From Albula goreensis (taxonomy: Eukaryota > Chordata > Actinopteri > Albuliformes > Albulidae), in NCBI GenBank assembly GCA_022829145.1, contig CM040755.1:9868563-9932562 (forward strand): a DNA stretch of 64,000 nucleotides, given 5' to 3'. The notes under the pieces were generated by a model that saw only the letters and a list, made by a program, of their open reading frames with translations, did no database searches and was not told the DNA's origin. Numbering within the stretch: position 1 is the first letter of the stretch; each line of letters starts with the position of its first letter. The position numbers and the translations under genes were made by a program. Shown here in pieces: positions 1 through 10,990 of this stretch.

Positions 1-2200
1 AGCTGCCTGACTGCGAGCAGCTGTGATGAATTGAGGAGTATCAGCAGTCTAGCGCTTCAGTCATTTTCTGCTTACATAACCCGCTGCATGTGTTTGAGGG
101 GAGCGATGGCTTGGCCCCCGAAGTGAGCCTTGCTGCAGACGCATGGGAACCGGCGTTGTAAAACCACCATCGATTTATTGGTGCCATAGTAGCACAGCGG
201 AAGTGTAAAAAGTGTGCCTCTGACTCTGGATGTCTGAGCATCTATCACACATCAGATTGCAGGGCTGGTGGAGTGACTTTGGCTCTGGATCCATATACTC
301 ACATTGAGTGACTCTGATGTGCCCATGGAGGGGTGGGTGAGGGGAGGTGGGGATCAAAAGCAGAAGTGGCTATGCTCTGAGCTGACACCCTCTGGGTCTG
401 ATAAAGCATGTGACGAATTAGAAAGAAGCATCTCTTCCCTGAAACATTACCACTGCAGCACAAGCATGTACTACCCATGCATTTCATAAGGACTTCTGCT
501 TTGTGGAAAGTACCATTGCCAGAGATTTCTGCATTGCTAGCGGGTAGCTTTGTGCATGGTTATGTCCCAAAAGTGATCCAGAAACAAGAAAAGCAAAGGG
601 AAAGGAGAATCGCCAGGGAGAAAACGTATTTACCGTGCCCCTTTTGGAACTCTTCAAAGTAAAATATTACTTTCTCCCTCGTGAAAAAAATCTAAATTGC
701 CAAACTCTGATGAAAATCCGATGAACCAATCCCCCCCATTTCAACCAGCTTCACTTTCCTTTTTCACCATTTATTTCTGTTCCTAGTGCCTCCTCAATTG
801 CAACAGCTAGACAGAAGAAAATGCCTGTGACTGGCCGACTTCCTCCCATGGTACCTATAACTCTTCACTGATTGGTCGTGCCGCCTTACATCTAAAACAG
901 GCTCCTCATCAGAGGGGCTTTCCTTTTCTGCGGGATGTGTGCTGGTTCCTGTGGACTGGCCCACTTTGGTGGCTTGCCGATCAGCCTGGCCCCCCAGCTT
1001 GGCAGCATGGGACAGGATGACGTCACACACAGAGAAAAGCAGCACAAACCTGGGAAATGAGAGACCAGCAGCTGCAGTTCCTCCTCCCATTGCTGCTGCT
1101 GCCCTCTCACAGGCAGACACTATTTTTACATACACTACATAGTCCATGCCATTCTTCAGCAGCAGTGATCGCAACCAACTCACTCCCAAGCTCCTACGTA
1201 CTCCTGGAGAACTGATTCACCCTCTTCTAATTCACTCCCGAAAATGTCCTTAAAGTTGAAGTGATTGAAACATGATGGAATTGAATGCACCGTTTAAAAG
1301 TTCTCTGAAGTTTGAAGGGCTTTCCTCTCGAAAATGTCCCTCTCTCTTTAAATGGATGCTAAAAGGAGCCCTGCTTCCTTTTGAGTTTCTCTTATGTTTT
1401 TGGCAGCGCTTAAGCAGTGAGGAGATTTCCGCTGAAATCTGCCTACTCCCACGTGTAAATAAGCACATATCAAAAAAATGCCACAACTGTCAGATGTTTG
1501 GGGGTTGAGACTGGAGGGATGTAATGTAAAAAAAAAAAAACAACAGGGAAGACTTCTTGGCAGGAGTGCAGGTGAACCAGGAAAAGAATGGAACGAGATA
1601 CTCCTGTCCCCTGCAGACAGTTTTCCAACAGGCAACCAATAGATTTAATGATGACTGCTGCAACCTGACTGGAAAAAACAGCCTTGGTTTATGTGGAAAA
1701 AAAAACCTTTTAATCGGTGGAACTTCCTGTCAAGCAAGGGGGAATTCTGCTTCCTGTTTAGGAGCTATCGCTGAACTTCAGTGTTGCATACGGTAATCTA
1801 TGACATGGGGGGAAATATGGTGACCACTTCCAGGGAAAACATGGGTGGAATATGCTGACTTGATAATGAGTGGAATGTTGGCATTGTTTAATGCATGTTT
1901 CATATCCTGAAAAGCTGCAGGAGTAATTACAAAATAAAAGGGAAGCAAACAACAATGGTTGATTGTAGCCCACATTTGCTAACTTACTTATGGTATATAT
2001 TGTTACGCATAAGCCAGGGCAAAAACAACAATACAAACTGCCCGTTCACTTCAATACCACAACTCTGTAGTGTGGTACACCAGAAAGACACAAACATGCC
2101 AGCCCCAAGTCAAATGTACTGGCTGGGGGACTGGCTCTGGTCAGTCTTATGTCCATCTCATTGGGTGTTGCTACCGTAATAGGATAAAAAGGTCATGACC
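1..2200. other. Non-coding stretch, window start
   Basis: No gene is recognised here. The first 300 bases have mixed composition with scattered CpGs and T-box-like AGTGT half-sites near 200-220, so they could be a regulatory element, but this is only an impression. The 131-codon minus frame at 794-1189 has no recognisable domain and looks like chance. A short inverted repeat with 7-base arms (AGATTTC / GAAATCT, 4-base spacer) lies at 1423-1440 and contains a TTC-N4-GAA spacing of the STAT6 kind. Short A-runs occur near 1530 and 1700. Confidence 0.6.
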
Positions 2201-2201
2201 A
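2190..2201. promoter_or_regulatory. Palindromic nuclear-receptor element (TREpal-like)
   Basis: The sequence AGGTCATGACCA contains the perfect 10-base palindrome GGTCATGACC. It differs from the classical palindromic thyroid-hormone/retinoid response element (AGGTCATGACCT) only in its last base. Thyroid-hormone and retinoic-acid receptors are known to bind such zero-spaced inverted AGGTCA half-sites. No promoter or gene is visible nearby, so any role would be as a distal site. A match this short can arise by chance. Confidence 0.3.
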
Positions 2202-4440
2202 GAATCTCTCCTCCTCTGAGGCATTACCACCATGGACCACACTGTCCCATCTGCCCTTTGGAAGATTAAGAAGTCTGTGGAGGTGACCCATTCGGAGATG
2301 TGTTATTACAAATGTAATACATAATTCCTGGGCTAATCCTGCACCATCGATTTCCATTGTTTTCTTTTAACCTTTGAGGTAACACATTTATGGGGAATTA
2401 TCCCCCAGTGGGAATGAAGGTGATCCTCTGCACTTCAGGTCCATCTGTGGAGCACACTACTCATTTATCTGCTTAACTAACCATCTTAAATGGTGTGGCT
2501 CAGCTTAATTTGTATAATGAAAGAGACAAAGCAAAGAGGATATGTTGGGTTTTTTTTAGGCATATGCATTTGCAGCTGGCACTGGTGAGATTAAATGATT
2601 TATAAGGAACAGGAAGTTAAATTAGCCAGTCTCTTACATCCTACAGGATAATAATGATAAAATAATTACAATGGCCATTAAATATGATTCTGCCCATCTG
2701 AGATACCTCCAATCTCACAATTTGGTTTCTTCATATCATTAGGTACCAGTTTATGAATTAACATTAGCCATTATTTATGAGAATCAGCTCCATTATTTTT
2801 GTTTTCTTAAATCTGTACAACAGTCATTAGAATAAAGAGACAACACAATTTGTATCACAAGATGTACTTACAAAATGGTCAATGTTAACCTTTTTAAAGT
2901 TCATGTTGTGTTACTTGGTTGTCTGGGATATGCAACATAGATGTAATACAAATGCAATATGATAACTGTCCTTTTTTCTGCAATCATTTAGTGCTTAATT
3001 GATGTGTACAGAGACAGAGGGAAATATATGAAATGGGTTTGAATGGAACGTTCCCATTTCTGAACCTCTGGTGTCTTACATCCCCTCTGAAACACTTTTG
3101 GTTCAGGTTGGCCCTAGCCATTGTTGTGCATTCCTTAGAGCTTTTGCTTGGTGCTGTGTCACCTTTGACCCTTTGGTCTTTGTGCTTGTGAACAGTGTTT
3201 ATAGTCCCGATTCCTCTGAACTTCTATTTTCTTTATTGCGTAGTTTCCCAGTAAAAGATGATAAAGGAAAGGGAAGGACAATCCTTTTCCCCCGGCCTAC
3301 CTCCAGGGGTTTCCATGTCCCTTTCAGCCCCCCCACTTCCAACAAAGACAGCACCCCCTCTTTGAAAATCAAAAACAAAAACCAGCAAAAGGAAAATCGA
3401 ATGGACAGAGGTAGGTCTTTTAATGAGGTGAGAGCATCGTCAAACTGCTGACCCAAGGAAGAATATGAGAGTCTATGGAGGAAACCACAAAAACAAAAAA
3501 TCCTTGACAGCATTGATATGGTTTTCAGAAACTTCCTTTGTCATCTTCTGTGAGGACATTTTATTTGTCTAAAGTCTCACTCTTCACTATCTTCTGTCAT
3601 TGAAATGTATGCAACTGATGCTATTGGGTTTGAAAATAACAATGCATTCTACCACTCTATGTTGCATCATATCTGGTTTAAAATAAACAAACCTCCATAA
3701 TAAAAGGTACAAATGCATGTCAGATACTTTCATTACACAATGAGCAAGTTACAATAAGTTAGTTAGGTGTGCATTATTAACAATGTGCTGATGTAGTACT
3801 GTAGCATAAGCGTGGTGATTCTGCAGATCTGCCACACATGCTGAGTAAGACCTCACAGAATCAGGTTTGCCTGGCAACGCAAACCAATGTAGTATTTTAT
3901 TTAAAATTTGGATTCCTGAAAACCTAATTACGCAAATAAAAAAGTCTTAATTAAGAAATTTTCTTTATTATCCACTTATAATCAAATAAAATGAGTTATG
4001 AACCATGGCATAAAACAGGTTGTGCAAAGCTCTATTTTTAAATGTGACACAGCACAGGATGTCACTTGACTGAAGGTCAACCCTCTGACTAACATTCTTG
4101 CACACATGCTTATGAATGATTTATAAAAGTGTTATGCTAGTTATACATGCTTCATAAAAAACTGTAGGAGGCATACTTCAGTGTAAAGTGTGACCAGAAC
4201 TGACAAAGTGGCATGAAAACTACAGTAAACAATTTATTTTCTAAGATGAATGTTCATTTTTAGAAAAAGCAATAGAATTGTATATTGTTTCCACCAAGCT
4301 CTTTCAAACCATGTTACCAGTCTTTCCTAGAAGCCTTATATGTTTGACCTGAGGGGCACACGCACATATGCAATTTTTATGGTTATCTGAGCAGGCCTAA
4401 CGTACAAGGAGAGAGATAGTTATAATAAGCACTCTTGTAA
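2201..4440. other. AT-rich non-coding stretch
   Basis: No gene, RNA gene or mobile element is recognised. The 126-codon plus frame at 3071-3451 overlaps a 104-codon minus frame and shows no domain. Small sites seen are the perfect palindrome TCTTAATTAAGA at 3945-3956, an inverted pair GGTTTGC / GCAAACC around CTGGCAAC at 3864-3885 and a perfect MEF2-type CTATTTTTAA at 4032-4041. Confidence 0.6.
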
Positions 4441-4861
4441 TGGTAGCTCATGGCTATCTTTGTTGTCTTGTTCTTTGCACTGATGGACCACAGTGGAGTT
4501 CATATGGGGGGAGGAAGGGGGTCTGAACTTGTGAAGTTTGGGGGGGGGGGTGTAGTGCTAAAAGGAGTCGACTCCAGGGCTCCCCCCTCAGGATGGGGTG
4601 CACAATGGCAGCTCTCACTAGGCCGTGCAGTCCACGCATTCTGACTGAATTCCTGGTGCCTACGCTACACAGACAAACAATGCAGGGCCTTCTTTGCGGG
4701 CCTCAGTCCTGCTGTCTGTGAACAGACCTCTGTTGACAAGGACTCATGCTCTCACCCTGGAGGAATTTCAAACATTAAACATTATAGGGCAAGAGATGGA
4801 CCCGGGAGCAACTCTCATGTCACTCTCATATTCCAGGATTTGGAGAGGTGGGATTTAGCAG
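4441..4861. other. G-rich non-coding stretch
   Basis: The stretch has G-rich patches at 4506-4521 and a run of eleven G at 4540-4550, which could form a quadruplex or cause assembly or sequencing-length errors. Short frames on both strands cover the G-run and are composition artefacts. Nothing else is recognised. Confidence 0.6.
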
Positions 4862-4945
4862 TATAATAATACTACTTCCACTACTAATTACATTACTAAT
4901 ACTAATACTGATGCTAATGCTAATGCTAATACTAACAACAATATA
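4862..4945. repeat. Imperfect (ACTAAT/GCTAAT)n simple repeat
   Basis: Repeated ACTAAT, ACTGAT and GCTAAT hexamers form an imperfect tandem array, followed by a short AAT/GAT-rich tail to about 5000. A similar ACTAAT-type array occurs again at 50405-50452. This is ordinary microsatellite-like DNA. Confidence 0.8.
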
Positions 4946-6990
4946 ACAGGAATTAAAAATGGTGAAAAAGTTTAGGAATAATGATGATGACAATAACAAT
5001 TATCTCATTCATCGATATGATTTGCAAATCCGTGGGGTCTGGCAGAACTGGTTGGGCAGAGTTGAGTGGAGTGAAGTAAATAACACACTCACCACCATGG
5101 TCACATACTTCCAAATGGCAGCAGAAGATCTTGTCCCTAAAAACTTCCCGTCACAGTTTATTTCATTCAGATCAGCACGAGGTAGATTAGAGCCAAATCA
5201 TAAAAACAATCTATTAATGAAAACATTTAATTATCAAAAGCAGTAAACAAATGCAAGATACAAAATTACAACCAATAACCAAATAATTTGAAAGGAAATT
5301 CCAGGCAGATCGGGGAATTAAAACATAAAGTTACATAAAGGATGACTGCATCCTCTTGCCGGCTGCAGGAAATGTGTTAATCCCATACATTTATTATAGC
5401 AGCAAAAGCAGCAGACAGAACTGCACTGTTTATATATACAGGAAACATGTCCCTGACCTTATTATAGCCACCATATTTTAACAATATGTTCTGAAATAGG
5501 CAGGCGGCCATTTATGTCTAGTCAAACCTCCTCCCCTTGAAGTACTTGTTCCCAATGGATAAGAAGGAGGTACGTCACTTTGGAAACGCAGTAACTATGT
5601 CTCAAACCGCTTGCTCTGTCATTCCACTCTTTAACACACTGGACAGAGAAGTCATATGGGAATTTACATTGCTCTGACAAACTATAATCCTTGTGCATTG
5701 CTCTTGCCATTGTCTGCCAGGGAATTTCTTTCCTGCCACTTTAAACAGTACTGGGGCCAAAGAAAAAGGATGATTGATGCACCAACATGCATTTATGATC
5801 TTTGAACAATTGTACCTACAGACAAAACAGTGCACTCTGTAATGACAGCAACATATCACTCAAGGCAGGAATCAACCTGAAAGTTAATGGGTCACTTCTG
5901 TCCCCATCCCAGCATGCTTCACTTCTAGTCACAGCGCTGCAAATGTGCAGCAGAAATCAAAGGAAAACAGTGTCCAAGAGAATGGAATTTTATCACAGTT
6001 CTAATTTGAAATGTTTGTGAGAGCAGTGGGGTGGGTCCCTGAATTCTTACTTATGTGTCAAGAGAATAGAAGGATATGTTTCACCACAAAGGAATTCCCA
6101 ATGTTTTGTGTTAAAATCTGCATTTCAGTGAAGTTAGTCATCTCATGTCGATGGAAATGGCAGAAATATACAGGCTGTGATTTTCAAAGGATCTCTCTTG
6201 AGGTCTTTATTTTTCCTACAGTTACACCATTATGAATTTTAAAAATATCAATATTTTCAACTCCAAAATAGCTACTGTAAAATATAAACACTTTCAGGGT
6301 GTACTGTTGTCTTAAACATAGGCATCTTGCCATGCATTGGCTAGAACTTCTAAAAAACTTCTAAAAAACTCATACTTTCTTGTCTGGAACATTGTATCAT
6401 ACTGCATCATCACATACATATTTTGTGGTGCCTAAGTATTGCAGCATATTTCAAAACATTTTATATAGTAAATAGCCATTATGTTTTATATATTGCACAG
6501 TGCATATTACACAGAATAAACTGAAGATACTAAAACAAATAAAATGCAAAGATCTGATCTAATACATTTGTTTCCATTGATATTATTTAATATGAATTTT
6601 TCTAACCTCTGTTCGGTTATATATATTTGTGTAGATAAAATACTAATTAACTTGTTGTGAAACTAAGAAAATAACAATGGAAATATTTCAAAAAAGTTTC
6701 ACTGACGTTTCTTATAACACAGATTTGGTCAGTTAAAATTACTTTTGGGCTATTTTCAATTCATTTTTAAACTTCAAAAGCAGTTTGAAGCCAGATAAAT
6801 CGAGTCCATGTCTGTAGAGGGCCTCAATCAAACATAATTGTGCTTGCAAAGCGTACAACAAAAGCAAAAGCAAATCATCTCTACAGACAGGACATCTGAA
6901 AAATCTGCTCCCCTGCACAGAAACTCAGGTCAATCCTGGTATTGATTAGCAGGGTTAAAATAGGGTGTTAAAATATGGACCCCATAATCT
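4946..6990. other. AT-rich non-coding stretch
   Basis: No gene is recognised. The frames at 4959-5246, 5602-5859 and 5802-6235 are short and without domains. A PBX-HOX type TGATTGAT occurs at 5771-5778. A 12-base unit around ACTTCTAAAAAA is repeated twice in tandem at about 6345-6370. The region 6240-6780 is very AT-rich. Confidence 0.6.
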
Positions 6991-7290
6991 ATTATTGACC
7001 TTGGCTTTCTGTTGTATTATTGATATAGAAGCTTAGCTTTAGCATTGGCGGGAATGAATTAAATCACATTATGGTCCTGTCAAGAGAGATTAACGTATTT
7101 CACTGAGAGCTCTGCTGCTTAGAAGGGGACTCAAGGTCTGTGCTCAGCATATACCAAGGCTATTGATTTTATAATTAGCAATATCGTTTCTTGTAATTGG
7201 TGCTAACTACATGGCTAATGCAGTGATAAATCTAACCACATTAAGGCCAGATCAATAGATTAACCCACACTCACCCTAAATCACAGATGC
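6990..7290. promoter_or_regulatory. Candidate conserved non-coding (enhancer-like) block
   Basis: This block stands out from its AT-rich surroundings by dense, varied binding-site-like words: an extended nuclear-receptor half-site TGACCTTGG (6996-7004), several homeodomain cores (ATTA/TAAT, for example in GAATTAAATC, ATAATTAGC and TGTAATTGG), a TCAAGGTCT near 7131 and repeated CTAAT/ATTAACC words. No open frame spans it. The style is that of vertebrate developmental enhancers, but conservation was not tested. Confidence 0.35.
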
Positions 7291-9480
7291 TGGACCTATC
7301 GACTCTCACACGTCTATCAATTTGCCTTGGCATATCCCCGCCATATAGCTGGGCATTTCACATGCATGTGTTCCAGCCAAATCATTAATGATCACGAGCA
7401 GGCAAACATGACCAAACTGGCCCAACAGCTGGCTTTAAACACCCACTTTACACACTTGGGCACAAACACACAGACAAGTTCAAACAGTCTGGGGTATGGA
7501 CTTCAGAAAGTGTGAACCGGTCCAGGAAACATGGGGTCTCGTTTTCCATGAGTTGTCGTCATTGAGTATTTTTCGACAGAGGTGCCTGAACAGGAGAACC
7601 TACAGCAGAGTTTACAGTGACCAGATTACATTCCTCTGCATCCTCCCACATTTGCCACTGGGGAATTCACAGAAGAGGGACAGTTGGAAAAAAGGAATGC
7701 AGATTACAAAACAAAAGTAAATAAATATATACAGTGAAAAGGAAAAGCCGAACCCCGCCATAAATACAGTGACTACAGTAATTCAGAAAGATGTAAACAG
7801 TCATCTCTGAACTCAACGAAGAATCAGTTTACAAACCTAAACAGAAAAAAGAACAAGGAAAGATATTGAGCTATGACACATTTATTGGCCTAAAATTCCA
7901 AAGTAACTTTTTCATTTCCTGCTTTCAGATAATGTGGTGCCTGAGAGGATCTGGCCCATTGTGAAAAGGGGGACATGACAGTGGTGTAGATTACATCAAC
8001 AAAGTGTTACATCACAGAGTTGCAGCTTACAGTGCCATCTCTGCGCTTTGCCATTAGCAAATAGGTGTACTGCAAGTGCTGTTGCAGGTGTCCAATTAAT
8101 GGGTAAAATGGGATTTTTGTTATCCATTTAATGAATTGCCTTCATCTTCATTTGTACATCTGGGGTAATAACATAAAATATTACACAGCAATATTATGAG
8201 AATGAGCACAGACAAAATATTAACTGTAATCACTGAATGACTGGTAGAGAATTCTTAGCTACAGAGCTTGCAAACCACTGTGTTTGATGGTCATTAATGA
8301 AGCGGATCATAAAGTTTTGCACAGAACCCTCAGATAGGGATTACAACTATAAAATGTATACATGTTTACTGAAAATTAATGGTATAATTTGCCAGAGATT
8401 CCTATTGACTAAACTTCACTTTGGATTTTCTTTGAAGCAAACTTAATGTCTGTAGAGTTTGCCAGAAGTCCTAGTGTACGTATTTGCACGTATTGATAAC
8501 AGAAAACATGTTATAGTCCACATGAGTCCAGTGGCTGGGTTTGCTCTGCATTCCGGAGGGCTCACTAAACAGAGTGATTGGTGGGAAAGCACGGTCTGCT
8601 TTATCGCAGGTCAGAACTTTAAACAGAGCAAGACCTGCTGAGTTCTAATGCATCTTCAAAGTGATAGCAAACAGACAATGCTATTGCACAATTTTTTTTT
8701 TTTTTTTTATCACACACAATTGTGGATAAAAATTGACATCGTAGCATATCATTTTTCACCAGACCAGTTCCTCAAGTGATTGTAACAAAACCAAAATAGC
8801 TTCCGGCATGGGCTTATTATTGTTCATGTCAGACTGCAGCATGTATCAACCTGAAATTCCATGGAAGACACGGCTGGATGTCACATATGGTAGGTATTGG
8901 GCATTATGGCTTAATAGAACCATGAAAGGTTTCATTGATGATGAGTGCAAGCTGCTTTGATTAAAGCGCTTACTTACCGAGACCATATAATGACAGCTAA
9001 TTCAAGTTCAGGACTTGTGCTCATGAAGTAGGATATGCTGTACCAGTTTGTGGCTTTGAGTTTGTGACTTTTGTGATCACTCAAACCATCAGGTTTGACT
9101 AAATGGATTGTAATCCATATGGAACTTTAACCTGCATCTCATAGCTTGTGTTCTTTTTCCACACCCCATATGGTCATACCCTAAAATGTGTGATTCTGAG
9201 AACCTTGGGTCATTTCAAGTGTCCTACATAAATAATGTCAAATAAAAAGCCCATAAATACATTGAGGCGTTGGTAACCTGTCTTTTCTACGCTTTCACGT
9301 AAATGGCAACACAAAAATTAGCATTAGCAATTGTTCCATCCATCTGTATTTTTTCAGTGATCCATGTCAAATAAATGGTTTCAGTGCTTTAAACAAGATG
9401 TTCTGAATTGTTCTGTTTGAGTATAAATATAAAAGTATAAAGGTTTTTTGAGCTTTGGAACAAATCCAAACTGAATCACA
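7291..9480. other. AT-rich non-coding stretch
   Basis: No gene is recognised. Frames of 60-74 codons at 7327-7720 and 8459-8641 are of chance length. A run of seventeen T lies at 8692-8708. No target-site duplication or element body is visible beside it, so it is not called as a retroposed tail. Confidence 0.6.
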
Positions 9481-10025
9481 GTCGTTTCCATACAGTTACA
9501 TAATAATCACCTCCATATGTCCCGCATCACTAATTAAATCTGCTGGCTGTGGGGAGGTGCACAGATTAATGTGGTAACTTGAGGTTTTAAGTCTTATATC
9601 AATTAGTGTGATCAGCCATTGCTTTTTTTTCTGTCCCAATCAATCCACAGACTAAATTGGGTGTGATTGCTTAGCCCCTTGACCTAGTTCCAGGAACAAT
9701 AGACAAGGGCGAAGGGGTGGAGTGTACCCCTAGACAGAGAGAGGACCGTCTGTGTGAGACCACTCCCGCTGTGTCCAACAGAGCTGGCCTGTATTCCTCC
9801 CCCCCCAAAAAAACCCACCCTGCCTCTCTGTCTGTCACAGCCAAAGGAAGGCACTTGTCGTCACCTCACCATCCAGTGACACAATCTGACAGGTGGGTGC
9901 CTCCTTGGTGGAGCGGCGATGTGGACAGCGGGATGCTAATGAGCCGCGGGTGAAGGAAGGGCCGATGTCCTGAGAAGACAGACTTTGTTCCAAGACGGGA
10001 CGGGGAGAGCGCCTTGGGGTCTGGT
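9481..10025. other. Mixed-composition non-coding stretch, possibly regulatory
   Basis: From about 9490 to 9710 the sequence has enhancer-like density of homeodomain cores (CTAATTAAATC, CAATTAGTG), a CCAAT box and a perfect STAT-type TTCCAGGAA at 9688-9696. From 9717 it becomes GC-richer, with a 78-codon plus frame and an opposing 93-codon minus frame, neither with a domain. This is a style-based impression only. Confidence 0.35.
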
Positions 10026-10055
10026 GGGTGGGGTGGGAGGGGGTGGGAGGCAGGG
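10026..10055 (+). other. G-quadruplex-type tract
   Basis: Five or more runs of three to five G are separated by single bases (GGG-T-GGGG-T-GGG-A-GGGGG-T-GGG), followed by another GGG. This fits the usual G-quadruplex pattern of four G-runs with very short loops. No promoter is visible beside it. Confidence 0.6.
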
Positions 10056-10937
10056 CTTCCTTTTCTAAAGGGATACGCTGGGATCTTCCAATTAGGCCAG
10101 AAAAGATATTGATCAACTTAATGCCTGATTATGTCCACACTGTGAAGTTCACTGTGTGAACGAGTCTCTCTCTTTCATATTCCCCATAGTTATCAGCATA
10201 ATTTGCTTGTCTGCACTACTCCAGAGACAATGCAAGATTCTTTTATTTTTGGGGAGGAGGGCTTTTTTTTTGGCCAGCTTCATAAAAGAAGTGGACATCA
10301 AACATCGTACGCATAATAAAGAAGGAGCTATTGTTTGGTTAGTTTCCATATGGAGTCGATATGGTGACTGAATTAATGCAAATATTTTACAGCTGACCTC
10401 CATCTTCCCTCTGCCTCCATTCAAATTCTCACAACTGACCACACATTGGTTTAAAAAACCCTTGCGATAATCAGTGATCCTACTGTTTAGATCTTTTCAA
10501 ATGGTTGTTAACATAATCTTCAAAAACATTAGACGTTTATCTAAATAGTTCTGAAGCCACTTGTTGCTCCTTGAAAATGCACAAGCCTCGAAGCCCTCAG
10601 TTTGAGCTAACAGTCGTGGATGGTCTGCTTTGGTAACATCTGGAGGTATTTGTTGCTAATTCTAACACAAAGGGACTGATCTCACTAAATCCTGCGGCTA
10701 CATTGTTTACAACCTCAAGCTGCGTGTGAGCTTTTCAACGCAGCTTTTAATTGGAAGTTCGCAGGACAGAACAGCATGCTGGTCGCACTGCAGACGTGGT
10801 CTATGAACAATTTAAACCTTCTTTTAAACTTGAAAAGCTGTATTTGCACAAATAATTCAGCAAGCATCCACATGTCAAGACCCTTTGATATGATATGGTT
10901 CTTTTTATTTACACTTTGTGTCACATTTATGTGAGTC
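10056..10937. other. Non-coding stretch
   Basis: No gene is recognised. The 97-codon minus frame at 10149-10442 and the 71-codon plus frame at 10156-10371 overlap each other and lack domains. Short T-runs occur near 10265. Confidence 0.6.
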
Positions 10938-10967
10938 TGTGTGTGTGTGTGCGTGTGTGTGTGTGTG
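10938..10967. repeat. (TG)n microsatellite
   Basis: About 30 bases of TG repeat with one C interruption. The flanks remain TG-rich to about 10990. Confidence 0.9.
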
Positions 10968-10990
10968 CATGTATTTGAGTATGTGTGCGC

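Noticed and set aside
726-750. Partial resemblance to miR-133 (TTCAACCAGCT)
   Set aside because: Only 11 bases match and no precursor hairpin is seen.
3531-3550. Resemblance to the miR-204/211 mature sequence (CTTTGTCATC-like word)
   Set aside because: The seed region does not match exactly and no complementary star strand is present to form a hairpin.
8692-8708. T-run considered as the tail of a retroposed copy
   Set aside because: No element body or target-site duplication is visible next to it.
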